IMG/VR virus record: IMGVR_UViG_3300025704_000104
Coordinates: 1 to 24,782 of that record
DNA length: 24,782 nucleotides
Source: a virus
Reading direction: 5' to 3' (one strand)
Of the stretch, positions 13,153-20,053 are shown piece by piece. Below the pieces are notes generated by a model. The model worked only from the letters and a program-made list of their open reading frames with translations. It was not told the origin of the DNA and searched no databases. The position numbers were made by a program, and so were the translations under genes. Within the stretch, counting starts at the first letter, position 1. The number at the start of each line of letters is the position of its first letter.

Positions 13153-13299
13153 ATGATAGATATAATCCTAAAACTACTAAGGACCACAGAACAAGACAGC
13201 TATCCCGTCAATGTGGCTAAAGGACTATATAAGTATCCTGAGACATGGAGCGAGCTTAAAAGATACATGAAATTTAGATATAATAATACATACAGATAA
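13153..13299 (+). CDS. Small protein ahead of tape measure, 48 aa
   Basis: Unrecognised. Begins MIDIILKLLRTTEQDSYPVN, continues VAKGLYKYPETWSELKRYMK and ends FRYNNTYR; helical with a basic, aromatic C-terminus. It is the first gene after late-unit element copy 3 and overlaps the tape measure start (TAATG), so it is probably made together with it. Its place is where tail chaperones usually lie, so a small tape-measure partner is a reasonable guess, unproven. Confidence 0.6.
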   Translation: MIDIILKLLRTTEQDSYPVNVAKGLYKYPETWSELKRYMKFRYNNTYR

Positions 13300-16232
13300 T
13301 GGCTAAAGAAACTAGAAGAGTTCATGTGTCGGTTACATCAAATGCAGCAACTAGCTTAAACGCAGGGACAGCCGCAGCGGGTGGACTATCGACTTCATTG
13401 AAAGGAGTGGCGGCCTCAGCTACAGCGGCAACAGGAGGCATCAAGTCTATGACTATGGCACTTATATCGAGCGGTGTTGGGGTTTTAGTAGTAGGATTAG
13501 GTGCTTTAGTAGCAGGCTTAGGAGCGGCACTTAGTAAGTCAACTCAATTTGAGAAGGCTCTATCTACATTAGAGGCCGTAACAGGATCTAGTAAGGCAGA
13601 AATGGGTGAGCTTAGTAATCAGGCTAAGCAATTAGGAGCCACAACAGCATTTACCGCTAGTGAGGTATTATCACTGCAAACTGAGCTAGCAAAGTTAGGT
13701 TTCAAGACTGATGATATTAAAAATTCAACAGGTGCAATATTAGATCTAGCAGCATCTTTAGAAGTTGATCTAGGAGAAGCAGCTGAGTTTTCAGGATCAT
13801 TAATCAAATCATTTGGTTTATCAACAAAAGAGACTCAAAGGGTTGTAGACGTAATGGCCAAGAGTACATCTAGCTCAGCACTGTCATTTAGCTCATTAAG
13901 AGAATCATTGAAGTTAGTCGCTCCTGTATCAAAAGCTACAAACGTATCTGTAGAGAAAACGACGGCTTTACTAGGGGTTTTAGCAGATAGGGGACTAAAG
14001 GGATCTATAGCAGGAACGGGACTAGCTAAGACCTTTATAATGCTTAACAAGAAGGGTATATCATTGGCAGATGGTATGAAAAAAGTGAGAGAATCGGCAG
14101 ATCCACTTAATACCGCTATTGATATGGTAGGTGTTGTAGCAGGTAAAACATTCCTTACTCTAGCAAGTGGACAGGATGACATTGCAGGCTTAGAGAAGAA
14201 ATTTCTAGATGCTGAAGGAGCCGCTAAGAAAATGGCAGAGGTAAAACTAGACAATTTAGCAGGTGATACCACTAAGTTATCTAGTGCATGGGAAGGATTT
14301 CTACTATCTATAGAAGACGGTGAGGGAATGCTCAATAAAATAGCTAGAGGCTTTATACAGGCCACTACAGCAATATTAAGCTTTATAACACCCACAACAC
14401 TATTAAGTGAAGAGCTAGATAAGGAGCGCTTTGCATTGTTTGCTTTAGAGGGGCAACTACTAGACACAAATACATCTGAGGGTGATCGTGTTGAGATCAT
14501 AGAAAAACTACAAAAGGAATATCCTGACTTTTTAAAAAATATTGACGCTGAGAAGGCCACTAACGAGCAATTAAGTGCTGCTATTGGAGAAGTTAACGAG
14601 ATGTTAATTAATAAGATCATACTTCAGGAGGCTGACGAAGAGATACAAGAGGCATTAAATGACGCAGCAAAGGATAAGAAGACCTTGCTTGAGAATGAAA
14701 TGCAACTAAGGAATGCTATAGCTCAGAACGCTAAACAGCACAATCTAGAACAAACTGAGGGCACATTACAGGAGCGAGCTGCAGCACAGCAACAGCAAAT
14801 ACATCTTAAGCGTACTGAGATGTCATTCAATGATCTAGAAATAGCTAACAGAAGGCTTAGAAATGGCCTTAAAGGCACTGAAAGAGCACAAGACAGCTAT
14901 AACAAATCTATGGAGATTACAAGCTCTCTAACATCAGCTAAAAACGGCCTGATGGAGGATCTAGGAATGACTATAGCCGAAAATACTGAGTTAACAGATG
15001 AGAATACACTTGCCGATGGTGAAGCTACAAAGAAACTAGGTAGTCTTATAGCAGCTCAAAAAGCATTGCTAGCCGTTGGTAAAGCTATGCCTGAAACTAC
15101 AGAGGCTGAGATCAGAGCTAAGAATAAGTTTATTGAGAGTATAGAAAATGAGATCAAAAGACTTAATGAGCTAGGAGTTGCTAAAAAGGGAGGAGTAGAT
15201 AAGGAACTTAATGCTAAGAATGCGTTTCTTAAAAAACTGTTAAAATTAGAACAAGATCAGCAAGCTAAAACTAAACTAGAGGCTATTGAAGTTAAAAGAA
15301 AACAATACTTAGCTGAGTTAGAACTGCATAAAATGAGTGACGATGAGAAGGGTAAAGCCACTCTAGCTATAAATGCTATATATAATCAAAAGGTAATAGA
15401 TCAGGAGCTATTAAATAAAGAAGCTAAAAAGAAAATATTTGACGACTTCGATGCTAAATTTAAGATAAAGTCAGACGATCCACTTCAGAACTTAGCACAG
15501 CAAAAAGAGGCACATTTACTAGAGCTAGAACAACTGAAAGTATCGACTACTGAGAAGGAGATGTTAAAAGCAAGTATTGTAGAGTACTATGCTGACCTAA
15601 GCTTTAAAGCAGATCAGGACAGAATGATCAAAAAACAAGAGGAGGATGCACGTATTTTAGAGCTTAAAAAACAAACTTTAGCTGATGGCTTAGATGCTGT
15701 TATAATGGCCTCAGGTGAGGAGTCAAAGATAGGTCAGTTAATGCTTAAAATGAAGCAGGCTATGATGCTAGCTGAGATCGTTATGAAAATGAAGGCTCTA
15801 GCTATGACAATGAAGGCAAAAGCGACAGAGTCTAACATGGAAATGGCTGCAGATGGAATAAAACAACAAGGATCTTTGCAGGTGGGTATGGCTAACGCTA
15901 GTAAACTCGGACCTCCATGGAATGCTATCACTATGGCTACGTATGCAATTCAAGCGGGTATGATGATCAAAAACATGGCAAAGCAAAAGAAGGATATGAA
16001 AAAACTCACTTCTAGATTTGGGGGCCAAGACTTTGGAGGATCAGGAGGTGGTGCGGCCATTCAAGCCCCCGCTTTTAATGTTATAGGGCAGACTAGCAAT
16101 GACGCTAACTTTTTAGGCAGTACAATATCAGGAGCTAACAATAGACCCATGAGAGCCTATGTAGTAGCTGAAGACGTTACGAGCACTCAAGCATTACAGC
16201 GCAACACAGAAACCGAAGCAAGTCTCGGATAA
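13299..16232 (+). CDS. Tail tape measure protein
   Basis: 977 residues. Determines tail length and is ejected into the host envelope during infection. N-terminal region (1-400) matches the phage TP901-type tape measure: hydrophobic GVGVLVVGLGALVAGLGAAL (about 59-78), FEKALSTLEAVTGSS, ATTAFTASEVLSLQTELAKL, then DRGLKGSIAGTGLAKTFIML. The middle is long coiled coil (Gln/Glu/Lys-rich, about 400-800), followed by a Met/Ala-rich amphipathic segment (MLKMKQAMMLAEIVMKMKAL) and a Gly/Ala-rich end (FGGQDFGGSGGGAAIQAP). At about 0.15 nm per residue the tail would be near 150 nm, an estimate from the general ruler relation. No lytic transglycosylase or peptidase motif is obvious. Confidence 0.93.
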   Translation: MAKETRRVHVSVTSNAATSLNAGTAAAGGLSTSLKGVAASATAATGGIKSMTMALISSGVGVLVVGLGALVAGLGAALSKSTQFEKALSTLEAVTGSSKAEMGELSNQAKQLGATTAFTASEVLSLQTELAKLGFKTDDIKNSTGAILDLAASLEVDLGEAAEFSGSLIKSFGLSTKETQRVVDVMAKSTSSSALSFSSLRESLKLVAPVSKATNVSVEKTTALLGVLADRGLKGSIAGTGLAKTFIMLNKKGISLADGMKKVRESADPLNTAIDMVGVVAGKTFLTLASGQDDIAGLEKKFLDAEGAAKKMAEVKLDNLAGDTTKLSSAWEGFLLSIEDGEGMLNKIARGFIQATTAILSFITPTTLLSEELDKERFALFALEGQLLDTNTSEGDRVEIIEKLQKEYPDFLKNIDAEKATNEQLSAAIGEVNEMLINKIILQEADEEIQEALNDAAKDKKTLLENEMQLRNAIAQNAKQHNLEQTEGTLQERAAAQQQQIHLKRTEMSFNDLEIANRRLRNGLKGTERAQDSYNKSMEITSSLTSAKNGLMEDLGMTIAENTELTDENTLADGEATKKLGSLIAAQKALLAVGKAMPETTEAEIRAKNKFIESIENEIKRLNELGVAKKGGVDKELNAKNAFLKKLLKLEQDQQAKTKLEAIEVKRKQYLAELELHKMSDDEKGKATLAINAIYNQKVIDQELLNKEAKKKIFDDFDAKFKIKSDDPLQNLAQQKEAHLLELEQLKVSTTEKEMLKASIVEYYADLSFKADQDRMIKKQEEDARILELKKQTLADGLDAVIMASGEESKIGQLMLKMKQAMMLAEIVMKMKALAMTMKAKATESNMEMAADGIKQQGSLQVGMANASKLGPPWNAITMATYAIQAGMMIKNMAKQKKDMKKLTSRFGGQDFGGSGGGAAIQAPAFNVIGQTSNDANFLGSTISGANNRPMRAYVVAEDVTSTQALQRNTETEASLG

Positions 16233-16235
16233 AAT

Positions 16236-16249
16236 TGTTTTTAAATAAA
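16236..16249 (+). promoter_or_regulatory. Late-unit element copy 4 (TGTTTTTAAATAAA)
   Basis: Exact copy beginning three bases after the tape measure stop codon and ending eight bases before the ATG of the protease gene. The whole intergenic space is 25 bases, so the element was kept even where there is no room for other signals. Confidence 0.7.
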
Positions 16250-16257
16250 GATATAAT

Positions 16258-16860
16258 ATGAAAATTTACGAAATGCTTTTAGGCGAAGATGACCAGCTAG
16301 GTGTAAGCGCTGTTAGTTTGGTTAATACGCCAGCAATTATGAGTGACTGGGTAGCCCTAGGTGATCAGAAACCTATTTTACTAGCTGAAGTATCAAAAGA
16401 TAAACAAGTACTCTTAGGAGCGGCCCTAATACCTGATAAACCAATTTTTCGCAAAGGTGAGAATGGAGCTGAAGACTTTTACATATATTTTTCTAAGGAG
16501 ACGATAGCTAAGACAGCACAGAATTTCTTTAAAAATAATAATCAAAACAATGCTACTCTAGAGCACGACGTTAAACTAGCTGGGATGACCATTTTTGAGT
16601 CCTGGATAGTAGAAGACTCTAAGCTAGACAAGAGCGCTAAATACGGCTTAAATCTACCTGAGGGGACTTGGGCAATTAGCATGAAAGTAGATGACCAGGA
16701 TGTATGGGACAACTACGTAAAAAACGATAAGGTTTTTGGCTTCAGTATAGAAGGACAATTTTCTAACGCTCTAAGACGTGAAAGTGATATGAATTTTAGC
16801 GATGAGGTCCTAGATAAAACTCTAGATATGATACGCCAAATAGTAAAAGAAAATATATAA
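16258..16860 (+). CDS. XkdF-like prohead serine protease
   Basis: 200 residues. Matches the XkdF-type phage protease family: LLGAALIPDKPIFRKGENGA, then EDFYIYFSKETIAKTAQNFF, TLEHDVKLAG with His103, ESWIVEDS, GTWAISMKVDD and KVFGFSIEGQF with Ser163. In the related herpesvirus-assemblin fold His and Ser form the catalytic pair, and the enzyme trims scaffold and capsid protein during head maturation. Full family length with an intact His/Ser pair. It is encoded after the tape measure and about 1.3 kb before the scaffold-like and capsid genes, with two unknown genes between, rather than next to the portal. Confidence 0.82.
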   Translation: MKIYEMLLGEDDQLGVSAVSLVNTPAIMSDWVALGDQKPILLAEVSKDKQVLLGAALIPDKPIFRKGENGAEDFYIYFSKETIAKTAQNFFKNNNQNNATLEHDVKLAGMTIFESWIVEDSKLDKSAKYGLNLPEGTWAISMKVDDQDVWDNYVKNDKVFGFSIEGQFSNALRRESDMNFSDEVLDKTLDMIRQIVKENI

Positions 16861-16884
16861 ATAATAGATATAAATAATAGATAT

Positions 16885-17376
16885 ATGGCTGTAATAAATA
16901 ACAACACGCAAAGAGCATACTTACACACGTCAACAGAATACTTAAAAGACCACGAAGTTGAAAGGGCCGTTGTTTATATGCACGAGAACACAACTGAGAC
17001 TGTAATTAACACAGTAAGCACACCCGAAACTATAAGCGGAAATTTTATTTATTCAGTAAATGACGGATTTGCTCAAGGCTTAAATTCTGTTATATATAAT
17101 GGAGATAGTATGACTTCTCAAGTTATAGCTATTTTTTCTGTGGAGTCTAGTAATGGCCAAGACTTAGCGTTTTATGTATCTAAAAATGGTGTTATAGTAG
17201 AAGACTCTGAGGGGTTTGTCACAACAGACTCAGGTGGCAAGGCTGCAAATGTTGTTTGTCAGACAGTAATAGACTTAGTAAATTTAGATGAAATAACTTT
17301 AGAGGTTGAAAATTACACATCTACCCATAACGTCACTGTAGATAATTTATCTCTTAATATAATATCAATACACTAA
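16885..17376 (+). CDS. Beta-rich structural protein, possible head decoration or fibre domain
   Basis: 163 residues, unrecognised as a family. Strand-rich with Asn/Thr/Ser repeats: NNNTQRAYLHTSTEYLKD, ERAVVYMHENTTETVINTVS, GLNSVIYNGDSMTSQVIAIF, and a closing VENYTSTHNVTVDNLSLNII that resembles the last strands of jelly-roll (TNF-like) domains. Located between the protease and a 50-residue ORF in the head-maturation unit, which fits a capsid decoration or head-fibre protein. No Cys clusters except one residue; no membrane segment. Confidence 0.5.
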   Translation: MAVINNNTQRAYLHTSTEYLKDHEVERAVVYMHENTTETVINTVSTPETISGNFIYSVNDGFAQGLNSVIYNGDSMTSQVIAIFSVESSNGQDLAFYVSKNGVIVEDSEGFVTTDSGGKAANVVCQTVIDLVNLDEITLEVENYTSTHNVTVDNLSLNIISIH

Positions 17377-17528
17377 TGTACATAAAAGCAAAATATCCAA
17401 AAGTAGGTAATGAGTACGGAGGTCCAAATGCAAAGCCTCAAGGTTTCGGTAGTTTATACGGTGGCAATCAAATTAGTGACATAACCAAAATAGATAGAGA
17501 AGATACAATATCCAACACAAGTGGTTAA
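17376..17528 (+). CDS. Gly-rich small protein, 50 aa
   Basis: Unrecognised. Begins MYIKAKYPKVGNEYGGPNAK, continues PQGFGSLYGGNQISDITKID and ends REDTISNTSG; low in hydrophobics, probably disordered or binding as an extended arm. Starts in a TAATG overlap with the beta-rich protein, so the two are likely partners. Last gene before late-unit element copy 5; an AACAG/CTGTT inverted repeat lies in the gap near 17558-17571, without a T run. Confidence 0.5.
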   Translation: MYIKAKYPKVGNEYGGPNAKPQGFGSLYGGNQISDITKIDREDTISNTSG

Positions 17529-17575
17529 AAAACTAAAATCATTAGTGCTACAAAAAAACAGATTTCTGTTAATAG

Positions 17576-17589
17576 TGTTTTTAAATAAA
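17576..17589 (+). promoter_or_regulatory. Late-unit element copy 5 (TGTTTTTAAATAAA)
   Basis: Exact copy 22 bases before the ATG of the scaffold-like gene, the longest spacing of the six. It heads the unit containing scaffold, major capsid and tail tube genes, presumably the most heavily expressed products. Confidence 0.72.
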
Positions 17590-17611
17590 ATACAAACCCT
17601 TAAATTAATTT

Positions 17612-18061
17612 ATGTTAAACGCAAAAGACACCCTAAAAAAGATTGCTGAAGCTTTAAATATAGCGACAGAAACACCTGCAGATGAAGCTGTAGCACCAAC
17701 ACCTGAAGCTGCGGCAGAGCCTGTAGCACCAACACCTGATCCTGTAGTGGCTGAGGTAGTAGCACCTGCAGCTGAGCCTGTAGCAGAGCCTGTAGCGGAA
17801 ACGCCTGCAGCTGAAGTAGTATCTGAGGAGCCCGTAGAGGACCTGCGAGTAAAAGCACTAGAGCAACAACTAGCGGACCTAAAAGGAATCTTAGCAGATG
17901 CTATGAAAGTAGAAGATCCTATACCCGAAATACCACAAGCAGCACCACAAGGATTGACACATAGCCCTGAGGCTGTAGTCAGGTCTGAGTCAGCGAGTGG
18001 CATCGGTAAAAAAGGAGCTTCTATTCAAGAGAGAGTTTTCAAATATATCAATAATAATTAA
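17612..18061 (+). CDS. Probable scaffolding protein, Ala/Pro/Glu-rich
   Basis: 149 residues. Residues about 18-75 are a low-complexity acidic tract with near repeats (VAPTPEAAAEPVAPTPDPVV; the DNA repeats an 18-mer at 17689-17706 and 17722-17739), followed by a coiled coil (LRVKALEQQLADLKGILADA) and a basic tail (GIGKKGASIQERVFKYINNN). Acidic low-complexity plus helix plus basic C-terminus, immediately upstream of the major capsid gene, fits a scaffolding protein whose C-terminus docks on the capsid and which is cleaved by the XkdF-like protease. Sixteen bases separate it from the capsid gene. Function inferred from position and composition. Confidence 0.68.
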   Translation: MLNAKDTLKKIAEALNIATETPADEAVAPTPEAAAEPVAPTPDPVVAEVVAPAAEPVAEPVAETPAAEVVSEEPVEDLRVKALEQQLADLKGILADAMKVEDPIPEIPQAAPQGLTHSPEAVVRSESASGIGKKGASIQERVFKYINNN

Positions 18062-18077
18062 TTTTAAATTTTAAACA

Positions 18078-18977
18078 ATGCCAACAACAACTAGTATTAC
18101 GACCTCTTACGCAGGGGCTAAAGCACAAGGATTTATAGCCGCGGCTTTATTATCAGCGCCTACTTTAGATAAAGGAGGAATCACAGTAAAACCAAACATT
18201 AAGTATAAGCAGGTAATGCAGAAGCTTGCAGTAGGAGACATAGTAGCTGACGCTTCATGTGACTTCGCAGCAACATCTTCAGTTACATTAACTGAGCGTT
18301 ACTTACAAGTAAAAGATTTTCAAGTAAATTTGGAACTTTGTAAAAAAGATTTTGAGTCGGACTGGCTTTCAATTGAGCAAGGATTTTCATCTTTTGACGA
18401 ATTACCAAAAAGCTTCGCAGCATACCTTATAGGTCATGTAGCAGGTAAAGTAGCTGCTAACGTAGAGACTAACATTTGGAACGGAACAGGAGCGGGTAAA
18501 TTTGACGGATTAGTTAACCTTATGGCAGCTGATGCTGATGTAGTAGATGTAGCCTTCACAGGTGCAACGACTGCAGCTAACATCATTGAGCGCCTTGGAG
18601 ACGTAGTAGACGCTATTCCTGAGACTATTTATGGTTCTGAAGGACTAAGTATCTATATCTCACAAGCAGACGCTAGATCTTATGTAAGAGCTCAGGCAGC
18701 TTTAGGATACAAAGATCTTTACCATGTAGGTCAAACTGCAATGGATTTTGAAGGTGTTAAATTATTTGTAGCAAATGGATTAAATTCAGGGCAAATGGTT
18801 GCAGGAATGAAGGACAATATGTTTTTCGGCTGCGGGCTTCAAAATGACCAAAATCTTGTAAAATTGATTGACCTCGCAGATATCGACGGATCACAAAATG
18901 TGAGAGTTGTAATGCGTTATTCTGCAGCGGTACAATATGCTATCGGTTCAGAAATCGTTTTAACAACACAGTCTTAA
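18078..18977 (+). CDS. Major capsid protein
   Basis: 299 residues, compatible with the HK97 fold: an N-terminal arm region, KQVMQKLAVGDIVADASCDF, strand/helix segments with LQVKDFQVNLELCKKDFESD, the long spine-like helix ELPKSFAAYLIGHVAGKVAA, NIWNGTGAGKFDGLVNLM, a VYISQ-type strand (SIYISQADARSYVRAQAALG), a glycine-rich VANGLNSGQMVAGMKDNMFF loop and a closing RVVMRYSAAVQYAIGSEIVL. Codons here are visibly more regular (many GCA/GGA/GTA) than neighbours, as expected for a highly expressed gene. Leader is AT-rich (TTTTAAAT occurs before the ATG) without Shine-Dalgarno. Located after scaffold and followed by a hairpin. Fold call from pattern and context. Confidence 0.85.
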   Translation: MPTTTSITTSYAGAKAQGFIAAALLSAPTLDKGGITVKPNIKYKQVMQKLAVGDIVADASCDFAATSSVTLTERYLQVKDFQVNLELCKKDFESDWLSIEQGFSSFDELPKSFAAYLIGHVAGKVAANVETNIWNGTGAGKFDGLVNLMAADADVVDVAFTGATTAANIIERLGDVVDAIPETIYGSEGLSIYISQADARSYVRAQAALGYKDLYHVGQTAMDFEGVKLFVANGLNSGQMVAGMKDNMFFGCGLQNDQNLVKLIDLADIDGSQNVRVVMRYSAAVQYAIGSEIVLTTQS

Positions 18978-18995
18978 TAACAGACTAATTATCTA

Positions 18996-19021
18996 AAGGG
19001 CTCCTTTAATTAGGGGCTCTT
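18996..19021 (+). terminator. Hairpin after capsid gene (partial terminator or RNA processing/stability element)
   Basis: Ten-pair stem (18996-19005 with 19012-19021, two G-T pairs) and TTAATT loop, 18 bases after the capsid stop. No T run follows, so full termination is unlikely; it may protect the capsid mRNA 3' end or lower expression of the tail tube gene relative to capsid. Confidence 0.5.
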
Positions 19022-19059
19022 AACTAAATCAATATCAACAACTTAAATACTATAACATT

Positions 19060-19575
19060 ATGCCATGTAATATCACACTAGGGCGTTTGGAAGGCTGTAA
19101 AGACAGTGTGGGGGGTTTGAACGCCATCTACTTTGTAAACTTTGGAGCAATGGGAGACCTAACTATTTCTGATGAAACGGTTACAGGAATCTCAGCAACA
19201 ACACCTGACGCTTTTAAATACGATCTAAGAGGTACATCTACCTTTGATCAATCACTAACCTCAAGCCGCGATAACGGTACTACTTTTGCTGAGCAAACGC
19301 TAGTCGTTTCTTTAAAGAAGCAAGACGCTACGACTCACAAAGAAGTAAAATTATTAGCTTACGGACGTCCACAAATTTTAATTGAAGATAACAACGGGAC
19401 TGTTTGGTTAATGGGAGAAGAATTTGGAGCTGAAATGAGCGCAACCGCTACAAGTGGGGCTTCATTAGGTGACAAATCAGGATATGAGCTCACGTTTGCA
19501 GGAATGGAGAAGGGCTTCGCTAAGCAATACACAGGAGTAATTGCTACAGATTTTTCAGTAACTTTAGGAGTATAA
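19060..19575 (+). CDS. Probable major tail tube protein
   Basis: 171 residues. Begins MPCNITLGRLEGCKDSVGGL and is beta-rich with one likely helix: YFVNFGAMGDLTIS, SFDQSLTSSRDNGTTFAEQT-like central strands, KEVKLLAYGRPQILIEDNNG, TVWLMGEEFGAEMSATATSG, and YELTFAGMEKGFAKQY near the end. The closing strand/helix pattern (ELTF.G.E) is what tail tube proteins of long-tailed phages show. It is in the same unit as the capsid gene and is followed by a strong terminator, fitting an abundant structural product. No late-unit element lies before it, so it depends on read-through from 17576. A capsid decoration protein is the main alternative. Confidence 0.6.
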   Translation: MPCNITLGRLEGCKDSVGGLNAIYFVNFGAMGDLTISDETVTGISATTPDAFKYDLRGTSTFDQSLTSSRDNGTTFAEQTLVVSLKKQDATTHKEVKLLAYGRPQILIEDNNGTVWLMGEEFGAEMSATATSGASLGDKSGYELTFAGMEKGFAKQYTGVIATDFSVTLGV

Positions 19576-19598
19576 TCCAACAAAATGAAAACTAGAAT

Positions 19599-19629
19599 AA
19601 CAGCTGCCTTAGGGTGGCTGTTTTTTTTT
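19599..19629 (+). terminator. Intrinsic terminator closing the capsid/tail tube unit
   Basis: Ten-pair stem (19599-19608 with 19613-19622, two G-T pairs), TTAG loop and nine T residues (19621-19629). It lies 23 bases after the tail tube stop. Late-unit element copy 6 begins 21 bases beyond the T run, so transcription must restart for the portal unit. Confidence 0.9.
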
Positions 19630-19650
19630 GTATCATATTGGCTAGTATAT

Positions 19651-19664
19651 TGTTTTTAAATAAA
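19651..19664 (+). promoter_or_regulatory. Late-unit element copy 6 (TGTTTTTAAATAAA)
   Basis: Exact copy located immediately downstream of a strong terminator and eight bases before the ATG at 19673. Because the terminator should end upstream transcripts and no TAnnTTTG box is visible in the short gap, this is the best single argument that the element is a promoter. Confidence 0.75.
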
Positions 19665-19672
19665 GAGTAATA

Positions 19673-20053
19673 ATGAACTATATAAACATAGTAGGCACTC
19701 AAATACAAAGCTTAAATATAAACATAAACTTAACAGATCAAGATGCTGAAAGTTCTTATATTTTATGGAGCGTTTACGCTGACGGAAATGACACGGTCTT
19801 AGCTGAGTTTAATAATGCACAAGGTAACGCTAATGTGGTTGCTAAAAAATATTATCATGAATTAAAGATAAGAACCTTAGAGCTATCTAGCTTAAAAGAT
19901 GAAACACAATACAGCTTAGTGGGTGTCTTGTTTGGAGAAGTTGTATATAGAGGTAAATTTCAAACGACTCAAAAAAGTACACTAGATTACTCAATTAATG
20001 AGGATGTATACGTACAAAAAACAACGGCAACTAACTATACAATACTAGAATAA
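19673..20053 (+). CDS. Hypothetical structural protein, 126 aa
   Basis: Unrecognised. Beta-rich with an Ig-like rhythm: MNYINIVGTQIQSLNININL, YILWSVYADGNDTVLAEFNN, ELKIRTLELSSLKDETQYSL, VGVLFGEVVYRGKFQTT. First gene after late-unit element copy 6; its stop overlaps the portal ATG (TAATG), so it is translationally coupled to the portal and could be a head or head-tail component. No signal peptide. Confidence 0.55.
   Translation: MNYINIVGTQIQSLNININLTDQDAESSYILWSVYADGNDTVLAEFNNAQGNANVVAKKYYHELKIRTLELSSLKDETQYSLVGVLFGEVVYRGKFQTTQKSTLDYSINEDVYVQKTTATNYTILE

Noticed and set aside
13835-14620. Long minus-strand open frame (261 codons) within the tape measure gene
   Set aside because: Antisense shadow of the Ala/Ser/Leu-rich tape measure; Ser-rich low-complexity product, no promoter, and every supported gene is on the + strand.
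19585-19659. 24-codon ORF with a hydrophobic stretch after the tail tube gene
   Set aside because: Its codons are simply the terminator stem, the T run and the start of late-unit element copy 6; explained as regulatory DNA.
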